Source: Nymphaea colorata
Lineage: Eukaryota; Streptophyta; Magnoliopsida; Nymphaeales; Nymphaeaceae
Direction: 5' to 3'
DNA: 64,000 nucleotides
NCBI RefSeq assembly: GCF_008831285.2
Contig: NC_045146.1
Location: forward strand, 13,571,149-13,635,148
Below the pieces are notes generated by a model, which worked only from the letters and a program-made list of their open reading frames with translations, ran no database searches and was not told the origin of the DNA. Position numbers and translations under genes: made by a program. This document shows positions 43,201-53,900 of this stretch, piece by piece. The number at the start of each line of letters is the position of its first letter. Position 1 is the stretch's first letter.

Positions 43201-44600
43201 GTTAGATGGGGCTAAGATGGAAAGCAAGGTGGAAGAAAGTTTGGAGAAGCCTATTGTTTCTGTTTCCCTCTTCCCAGAGACCCCTACTATGACCCTGAAA
43301 GGGATGACCTAACAAAGGAAGGCGCAGTGGGTGCTGACCACTGAGGGTCGAAGAGGAGGCGATGCTTGAAGGTGTTGGAGGCATGATCAGTGGAAGAGAT
43401 CGATGGCCAGGCGAGGGCCAGAAGACGCTACGTGAAGTCGAGGTGAAGGAAGAGATGGTGGGTATTGTCCACGCCCGATCAATGGTAAGCAAATCACTGG
43501 AAGGTGGTCTCTTAATCTTTGAAGCTGCAAGATGGCATTAAGGCGGGAATGGAGGAGCAACCATTGAAAAGCTGAGCCACAAAGTCGAAGCCCAAGAAGG
43601 CGTGCATTGCACTCCTTAATAGGAGAAGCATAATGATGTGGTGGAAGGCCGCGGAAACTGAAATGCCCTTCCAGGTGTGCTCCATGGAGGAGCAAGGGGC
43701 ATCAGGCGACCGGGATGAAAGCGCGGTCCTCAATGCAATACTTGTGGTGCACGAACGGGAGCATTCTGGGCAGCCTCCGCCACCATTTGAGAAGTGCGGC
43801 TCTGATAGAGATGGAGAGGAACAGCAAACAAGTCCGGTAGAGGTTTGGAATGCACAACAACGCCCCATCTAGCAAGAGCTCAAGAAGACTGACAGCAGTC
43901 CAAAGGGTTTGACGAAGCATGACAATTTGTATAGCATCTTCTCCGGAACGAGAAATATGGCGAGGCGGTGGGTGGTGATGGACTTGTGGGCAGCAGCGTC
44001 AAATGTGAACAATTCGACCAGCGAGCCTAGGAGAAAACCGTGCCATGAAAGCATTGTAGACATGAGGCGATCGACGATGGCAGACCAGAAAGCCGGAGTG
44101 GGTTTTGAAGGAGAGAGGACGCACCCAAATCATTAAGGGGGGTGAAGTGACAGAAGAAGAGCATCTCAGCAAGGGCGATGGAGTCTGGCACAACGATGGA
44201 GTCATATGCAGGCTTCGAAGACGCGAAGGAACAAAAATCCTAAATATTTGATGGGTGGAAGCAACGCCGAAGGTAAGGAAATAGTCGGCAACATGGATGG
44301 TGCGGAAGAAGGGGAGGGATGAGAGCCTAACGTCCTGGCGGAAACCTGACAGTGTAGCAGTTCTCAAAAAGGTGGCAAAGGCTTCAGCTGCAATATTGAA
44401 GAGAGGAATGAGAGTCCCTCACAGATCCCCTCTTAAAGAAGGACCAGCGACACTAGCTATGGTTTTAGAAACTTGATGCCAAAAGCGGAGAAAGAGAGGG
44501 AACATGGAGAGACTCTGCGCGGTCGCAAATTGCAGTAGAAACAAAGAGAAAGCGCACGCCAGAACTCCAAACCGTCGTGGCTCCCCTTCAGAGGAACTAT
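43200..44600 (-). pseudogene. Decayed LINE-type (non-LTR) reverse transcriptase relic
   Basis: This 1.4-kb stretch is GC-richer than its surroundings, with many long but overlapping frames on both strands, as expected for an old broken coding sequence. On the minus strand, 44342-44404 reads LFNIAAEAFATFLRTATLSGF. This fits the LINE reverse-transcriptase block that follows QGDPLSP. It is preceded by a disrupted R-GDL-stop-GTLIP. About 45-60 codons further on, AYDSIVVPD near 44205 recalls the YADD catalytic strand with a changed residue. Stops and frame changes interrupt all frames, so it cannot be active. The boundaries and a poly(A) tail are not visible. Confidence 0.45.
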
Positions 44601-44904
44601 CAGAACAAAACACAAACAGATGTCAATGGTTTGACAGTTCACCTCTTGCTTGCACTACAATTTTCATGCATAGCCATGTACATCCTTGCTTGTCTACACT
44701 GCCGACCAGGACATCTATGCCTATAAAGACACCGCTTTAACCTAGTTTCTAGCTCCCGGATAAAATTAATTGAAAAAAATTGCTGGCCAGGAAACACTTT
44801 TGCTTTGGAAACAGGAAAACCTTAACTAGAACAGAGAGGTCATTTATCAATACATGCACGTTTCTTCAAGGTTCTTCTGTGGGATCGCCATTGCTTTCTT
44901 TACA
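44600..44904. other. 3' flank of THO1
   Basis: Presumed 3' UTR and termination region of the minus-strand THO1 gene. No separate feature was recognised. Confidence 0.5.
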
Positions 44905-47900
44905 CTAGGCAGAGATGGTAGTGGCGCCCTGTGGACTCTCATCTGACCCGCCTTGGGCATCAGTATTAGTGAGTTCTGGGGAAGCCTCAACTTCAGCGTC
45001 TTCCCCACCTTCAGCCTCTGCCTCCTGAGCCACTTCCAAGTCAGAGCCTTGCCTCTGACTGTCATCAGGTGTTGGGGCCCCACTTGGTGTTGCGGCAGTG
45101 GCAGCATCAGCATCCATGGCCGCTGCAGGGTCTTCAAGCTCCGCGCCACTTCCACCACCATCAAGTTCGGCAGTAGTGTTGGCATTCTGCTTTCGTCAAA
45201 ATGTAATTAGTCAGCAGTTCACTATGCCAGGTTGGTTCTCGAACCATTGAAAGACAAAAGGTAGAACCTAGTTATCAGGCACAAAGAATGACTAGAAAGT
45301 GAAGGGGTCAGAAAACTTTGTACAGCAGCTGAAGCTTTTCCCATTCTTCCCCTTTAGGGTTAAAGAAAACCTGTACAGAAGTTGGATCCTTCTTTGCTTT
45401 CCCCCATCAGGGGTACCAACAATCTTTTTTATACAGCTGAATCTTTGGACTTCACTTTTGTTCGGCAAGCTCCTGGGTTTCTCCAAAAAATCCAACTACC
45501 CCGGTATATGCCCATTGTCACATAAAAAGAAAAACGCCAGAAAATAAAAAACTTATTATACGTGATTTTTTGTATTTTGTATTTATTTTTATTTTTTGTA
45601 ATTTTTTGGATTTATTAAATGTTTTAAATTTTTAAAAAAATTATCAAGATTTTCCCAAAATATTCTCAATATATACAACTTTGCAGCATTATACATAAAA
45701 AATTCCTCACCGTATAATACGCTTAATGGTAATGCAAATTAAAAATCCAACTACCCCGGTATGCCCCCAGTAGGTGAACCCTTCAAATTTTTTCATCATC
45801 CACATTTTAGCATGATTGCTATTATCTATAAAGATTCACATATATTTGGATACCTGAATTTTGCAGCAACTAATTATCATTTTTTGAATTCGTTGTGCCA
45901 TAAAACCAGATCTCTGACCCTAAAAAGACATAAAAGTGTTACTAAGATGAGTTTTCTTTTCCTTTTAAATCTGGTCGGAAAGGATCCTGGCTCTTCAGGA
46001 AAAGAATACATTCTACATACTTAAAGTAGAGTCTTTGTAGTATTCTCACAAAAAATTACTGGGAGTGGTGATTATACCGTCCAAGCATATGACTGTAATT
46101 ACTTCAATATATAATTAACAAATAAGGTGTTCTCAAAATTTGTAGCAAAATTTTGGAAATCCAATGGTATCATGTTAGGAAAAGGCTCACCTGGTTGTCT
46201 TCAGCATGATTCGTAGTACCTTTTGCTTCCTCCTCTCTTTTGGCTCGTTTAGACCTCTCACCAGACTTGGTATGAAATTTGGAACGCATCTCGGGAGGCA
46301 GCAATTCTGGTGGAACTACACCCTCGATGCCATGATCTGTGAACTGCAATAGCCCTGAGTTTATTTTTCTGCATAAAGGGAAGTAATAGCACATAGCACT
46401 TGTCTTCCATCGGGAAGAAAGTATACCCTCGAAAATCCTTCTAGATCTTGACGTGCAGAAAACCTGAGACCTTTCCAGCAGTAGACCTGAAAAAAGCATA
46501 AAATGTAAATTTTAAGGCAGAAATTCTGAAAATGATGTTAACCAAAAGGATCTACAAATGTTGTGCAGAACCATTGTTATAAGCATGAGACTAGGAGGCT
46601 GAACAAGGAGGGACAATTTAGTTCAGCTTCTTTCTATATTCTCAGGTTTAGGAATAGAGATCAAGTAAAAGATAAAGCAATCATCAGTTGAAATGTCAAT
46701 GCGTAAATGCAAGTTCTGATGTAGTAATAGTAAACCAATGTTATCTCAAGTTAAAACCACCTTCTACTTTCCTCAATGTTTCTTGTGGATCATCTTTTGC
46801 ACTAAATCAAACTCAAGACTTTCCGTGTTCTGTTACTTCTGTATCATTCTGGTACTCTGAGATTTACAAACTAGGTGTGATTTTCAGAAGTTTGAATCTT
46901 CAGAATAAGTGAAAGTTATTTTTTTATGATTGCGGCTGTTGAAATGGTTGCAAACTTGCACGAATAGTCCTTCCCAAGGTGCACCTTAAGCATAAGCATA
47001 CATGCAAATCTTAACTAAAAAATGACAGGTCAACCATAAGTACTAATAAGTCTGCTATGATGAGCATGCTAATGCAGCTTTTACTCACCCGATTGTTCTT
47101 ATGGTGATATTCAGCTTCTATTCCAGCAGAAACGTCCATCTGCAATTTACCATGCACATCTAATAAAAAACACACACGAGTATCCATGAAATAAAGCAAT
47201 TAATTTTACAAAATAGGAAAAAGTGATCCAGTAAAAGGTGAGAATTTGAAAAGTATCGTGGTGATAGGTCATAAATTTCAAAGTTGTGAAAAGAGTTGAA
47301 ACATCTCCCTACATCTTCGGCCAGGGGTTTCCAGTACTCTGTCACAGAGGGCATCTGAACACGCTGAGCATCAGTTAAAACATTCTGCAGTTTCATAAAA
47401 CAACCAGGAAAAATGTTTATTGCAAGCACCAAATGCAAAAGTAAATATAAGAAACAAGAATAACTAGTATAAAACATTCAGTAAAGATCAATATGATAAC
47501 ATCCTTGGCATTTTTTTTGCATTATATTTTGCTAGTTTTTTTTTTATCAGAAGGATCAGAACTTTATGATTGAAAAAGAAAATTAGTCTGATCAAACATA
47601 TAAAAAACTTCCATTGAAAAAGACAACTAGCACGTGGATTCATAAAACATTCAAAGTTAGAAAGCAAGTTATCTTGTTCATGACAATTTCTTTAATGGGC
47701 TTATTTTTAAGGTTAAGAAGCTTATGCAGTTCATGCCTGATGGCTTTGCTTGACAGATGCTTTAGTCTTATTGGAAAGTAAAGATACTTAATTCTCTCAC
47801 TTTGACAGGATAATGCATCAATATGAAGAGTTCTTTCACCTGCCTGGGGGTCAGAATTAAGAGTATATGTTGAAGGTTAAGAAGTTAATACTCATTGTCA

Positions 47901-50900
47901 ATCTGCCATAATGTGGTAGATTCTGCCTAAACCAAGTATGCAAATCGTAATGGCTTGAGCCGCCACTGAAGTGTAAACCTCTTTATAATGACCTGATTTT
48001 TTTTTTTAAAAAAAAAGCAAGCTTTTTTCAGAAAGGCTGTACCAATAATGTTATTATCAGGCTGTTTTCGACCTTGAAAACGAATTCCTCAAGTCCTTTA
48101 AAAGATAAAGGTACATTCTTGTAGAAGCAAGCCCAATAACGTTAAGGTAATTTTATAACTTAAACATTAAAAATAGATTAAATTTTAGAGCAGATGACTT
48201 TGTAAGCACTAATAACATTATCTTGTAAGAAAGTCATAACAACAGTTGACCTCATTGGGAAGAATGAAAAGAAATAGAAAAACTCCCAATAATAATAAAT
48301 GCAATATTAAATGCAGAACCAGGTTTCTGAACTTCAATCAAGCACTTGACCACCAGCCCCAAAAAGGTAAAGCAGGTGGTCTTATGACGAGGGAGCCAGT
48401 TCTAGAAACTGCAGCAAATGAAGCCTGTTATTTTAATGAAAAATGTGGGACTAGGAGGACATGGACTAATTCTTTTCACAATAAACCATGTACAGTACAC
48501 CAGGTTGTTGGTGGTGGTATACACATGCAAACACCCGATTTCAAGCAAAATATTACAGTTAATGAGGTCAGATTAACAAGTCCTAACACCTCTAACAAGG
48601 ATGGTTTGGAAAGTTCAATTTAAGTGAATAAATAATATGGTTTATTTAAGAAAACAAAAACTCAAAAGCATGTGAACTGGATAATGACGAAATTTACAGG
48701 GTTCTGATCTGCCCATTTCCACAACTGGGAAAGCTCCTTGTTTCCAAGTCTCCATCGGGGTTTACTGCAAAACAACATTGACATTGTGCATCAGAAGCAA
48801 CATCTGAATGCACAACTTGTGCAATGTTTGCAAGATCAATTCATACACTTACCAAAGTTCGCACAAGGTGGACAATCATGAATTGCATATACAGTTCCTT
48901 ACAATCAAGATCACTTTTCATTACAGACGAATATATGAAGACTATGGTTCCCTTTCCAAAATACTTTTACTCACAAAAACAAATGCTCAGGTTAATCAAA
49001 ATATTGAAAATAAAAACTTAAGAATAAGAACAGTTTGGTACTTTTGTTTATATGTTGTATACTCTTCTCTATCTAGTTCGGATTATGTCATACTTTGGTT
49101 TCAATGGTCCATTTCCTTTCTTATGGTTAGGTCAAACAGATGACCTGACAAAGCAAGATTAGTTGTTTATTTACCTATAGTAATGAGACTTTGGTAAAAT
49201 CGTCATCTTCAAATTATTTTCACTCTTTCATTTTGTAGCACCACCCACAGAACCTACTTCAGCTACATAGTTGTACTAACTACTTTAGAGGCACATGTGG
49301 ACGAGTAGAGAGTTGAAGATTTTAAAACCAAAAGGTGTTCGTAGGACCCTTTACTTTTTTGTAAAGGGCACCTTCTTCAATAAAATTTTGAAAGAGATCA
49401 GCTCATTGTGCACCATTGCACTTGTGAAAAATGCATCAAGTGGTTGCTGAGGACAAGTAAGGTATACGTAGCACTAAGAATCTATCAACATCTCTCATTC
49501 TGAAAGCTCAATCAAGAACTAATATTTCCAAAGTGACCTAGAACTGTGAGAATGCTTTCAAGTCCTCTCATAGCAGGATTTGATGAAGATGACCCAAAAC
49601 AAATGCACAATTGCAATTGCATGAAGTGTGGAAACTGGAAAGCCTGTTGCGTTTCCTGTCTTACAATAGCACTATCACAATGAAAAGTGCAGCGAGGTAA
49701 AGAATACCAGATCCTTCCTGCCTGTCCTTGATTTCCTTAGTGTAACTTAGTGTGTCCAAAAATGAGAATAGGCATCCTCCGAGTCCTAGGTTTCTTACAT
49801 ATGCAACTTGGAATTAGGCAAATAAGCAGACAATGGAAACAGAGATGCAGCCTGGGTGATATGGAACTCTGAACTTGCTTCAACATAAAGGTCTGAGTTC
49901 AATCCGCAGATAGGTAGACAGAGCATCATCCATTTAAGCACAAAAGAAAAGAGCACCCACCGCTTTTTTGTTGCCTCATGGCCTGTAGTTCTCTCTGCAG
50001 CTTGCCTCTCATATGGTGGGCACCCATCACGCTTCCACCAAACCTTGAAAAGTTTTGTGACCACATGAATCCAGAAACCAAAGAATAACAAACGAAACAA
50101 ACATGTGCTTTAATCCGGAGCCAAGAAGGAAACAACTGAAAAAAGACCAGAACTAACCCAGTTTTTTTCTCGCTCAAGTATATGTTCAATGCTATGCAGG
50201 AACTCATTCCCTTTTGGTGGGGTTTTTTCCAAAAGCTTCTTTACACGTTCTTCATATGATATGATCTCCTCCTTCTGAAAAATATATGCATGTAAAATTA
50301 AATGGCGATGATAAATCAAAACTCGAATGCAGAATGTTGACATTGTCCATAATCTGACACTCGTAAGGTAGCACATGCATAAACATTTTCATGATCATAT
50401 CAATAACTCAAGGAAATAAGTCACAAGGTCTAAGGCACTTAAAATCAGAAAAGAACTTCAATACTATGCAAAAACGAGCCGCATATGTTGTCACTTCAAA
50501 TAATGAACTAACCATGTTTTCTGATGGCCCTTCTTTCTCACTTTTCCCAGGTGCCTAGAAATCACAAAACAACAGATTTACATGATGCTGCATTATGAAG
50601 ATAAAATTAAGTAACAGGTGGAACAGAATACAAAAGGTAAATAAAGCCAAGTAAGATTATCTTGACATGGAACCCCTTTAAATTTTAAAACAGCTACCAA
50701 GTGCAGAAAGGCTAAGCAAGATATTCAATGACCTGCTTTTTAAATTTAAGTCCAGAATTGATAATTTTCCTCCTAAATTTAAGTTTTCACATTACTCTTT
50801 TCTGTATGAAATTTCTGAAAAACAACAGTCACCACCAGGTATGAAGGTAAACAATAGCTGAAAGGTGCCTTAATTAATTGGAATACAACCATACCTTAAA

Positions 50901-53900
50901 GTAATCAAACAAAATAAGACACTGAACAAGGACATGACGGCGAAAACTTGGATCTTTCAACTGTAAAAAAAATGGAAAGAAACAAAACATATGATGTGAA
51001 GACAATATCCAAAAGATTTGTTGCCATTAAAGCACATATCAATAAATATAAGTGAGCTACCTCCAATCCCATTAATTTGCTGCTGGTCAGATATTTTATG
51101 CTTAAAGATACTGCCTCTTCTTCATCAAGATTGTTTGCATTTCCTTCATCCTCATTTAATGGTTGAGCATCAAATGTATCCAAGACTACCTGAAGCATCA
51201 GAAAATGTGAATACAAAAAAGAAAAGAAAAACAACCATTGCTTGTATAAGATGAGACAGACGACATGGACATAAAGAAAACACAAATAGAACAAGGAACG
51301 CAGAACAGATAAAAAGGAATGAGGCCATCAACCAACAAAAATTTGTCATAACATCAGACAGTAAGAGATATACCCCTAAGCTTGACGCAAAGCTCTGCCA
51401 CTTGGAAGGGGCTAGAGTGGAGGAAGCACGGCTATAGAAATGCTCCTGAAAATCCACCAAAATAGAGAAGAATGATTCAACATATCATTCTCGAAAGATG
51501 CCACCTTAATAGCAATTAGCAACAGCTATCAGGATATGGAGATTGACTGGAACGATGAATATTAATGTCATGGAAGTACCAAGAAGTTGAGAACCTACAT
51601 CTAACAGTAGAAAAATTAACTACTCAACTTGATCCATTAGCAACCCATTTGTACATTGCTTAGTCAATGCAAGTGGCATGAATGGGTAAATATGTAAACT
51701 TACATGATGGCTCATGGTTTCCATTAATTCCTGTGAACTAGGCATTTTTGACGTGAACTTCCTAAAGTTATTGGCTACATGGCAGGCATGATTTTAACAT
51801 ATAACAAAGATGGGCATGTCCTTGTAATTGGTTAATACATTTTATTTTTACTAATTGTTAAAGGGATAAAACATTCTGCCAAACATTTGATAATTAAGAA
51901 TACAGATCTTCAGCTGATCGACACATATTTTTAAGTGAAATAGCAAATGATGATCTGGAAATCAGCAGCCAGAGAAGGTCTAAAATGTTTCATCTAATCT
52001 TTACAAGAAACAACATATTCTCCCAAACCTGTAGACTCCAAAAGGTTTTGTAAAAGTTGAAGTCAACTTGTACACCTGAGAAACAAAAAAAGAAAAGGAT
52101 GTAAATCCTTGAAACAGTTAGAACCTGAACGCAGCACAACATTAGCAATAGTGAAATGGCAAATACCAGCTGGAGGATCTTTTTCATACTTTGTTTCATT
52201 TGACGTATTGAAGACTCCCTTTATGTTAACAGCTGAATGTACAAAAAGCAAAGAAAGAAATAAGCAAGCAAATCATCTTTCACTAGTGCAAGAAATTAGG
52301 GAAATTGGATGCAGAATTTACCTGAGCGCTCTGATAAAGGGAAAAAATGAGCCAGAAACATGAGGATGCGACCACAAAAAACGACATCATTTGCCTGAAT
52401 GTGCACTACAGGAAGTAAGTATGCAGATCAATATGGTAAAAAAGGTGACTGGAAGGACTTAATTTCAGGCCTGCCTTAGAGACATTAAGGCATAACATTC
52501 TTAAATGAACGAGACTAAGACTACCACATTGCTCATCTCCAGATCATTAAGTTTGACTAGTCACTGGTGGACCACAAAACTATTGAAAACATGTTAAGTT
52601 TTTATTATGGGTAGAAAATCACAAATGGTCCCCATCAAAGATGAAGACAAAGTTTGATTTTAGAAGAAGATAAGTTCATTAAGCTAGGAAGGAGTTGGTT
52701 ATATGATCTATACAAAGCATGCTTCCTGCAGCAACATATTGCGGAGGAACTCACCATGCTAAATAGGTGCATGTGTGAATGCAAGTCCATGTATGACACC
52801 ATAATTTGAAATACATGGGCACAGGTGAAGGAGAAAGGGTATACACATGTGCATGTATAGGCGTATGTAGTGTCTGCTTGTACCAGTATACAAATCAGTT
52901 AGAAATTAAAATTTACGGAGCACACTTGTTATATAAACTATAAAGACATTCATATACTAATATATTGCATACATATATATATCTTTTCATGTGAAGAAAC
53001 CAGCATGCCCTAGACAGATCCAGAGACCTTTTATATGATGTTCCCTGCTTCTTTACTAAATCTAGCCTCATAGATATGATCCTAGAACATAATAACACAT
53101 TTAAATTGATAGCTTTCATATACTATACAGTTTTTAAGTATCAAACAAATCAACAGCTCATATAGCACCAAAAAGTTGACAATAAGCCTAAAAGACACTT
53201 GAGATCTTTCTCCAAACCAAAGATTTTCTACATAATAGACTCCAACAACTTGCGAATTCTCAAAAATGGACCAGTAGTTCCCAATGAGATCAGTACACAC
53301 ACACTACTGATAAACACTAAAACAAACAAAATCTGAACATATAACCTGAAAATTACATAAAGATGATTTCGCACCTTTGAAAGTCGACGAAGAAGTTGAT
53401 TGCATGTCCTCAACATCACAAGCTTCCCCCGACCAAAAAGTTCTTGCTGCATGTTGAAAAGAACCGTTTTGAAGCAAACATACAAGTAATTGGAAAATTA
53501 TGTCTAATGAGGGCTGTGACCTATCCAGTCCAAACAATATTCTCTTAGGTACCTTCCCAAGAACATCTTGCTTTCTTTCAATGTAACCAAAAATTTCCTT
53601 GCAATCCCTCATGGTAGACATCTCAGTCAGATCCTCCAAAAGCTGGAATATCATACCACCCTCTACATGACCCTTTTCACAAAGATGTAACACAATATCT
53701 GCAGAATCCAAGAAGACAGATGTATACTACTTTCTTTTGTATTCAAATATCTGGTGAATTAAGTGAAGAGCAGTGAGCTACAATGGAGAAAAGATGACAA
53801 ACCAAGAAGTCTTGGTACTAGACCAGGGATGCTTTCTCCATCATCAATGGACTGCCCATGAAGCATAACCCTTTCTCCTGCTTCAACTGCAGACAACTAC

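Noticed and set aside
48246-48623. 125-codon + ORF
   Set aside because: Within THO1 intron 16 sequence, antisense to the gene, no domain.
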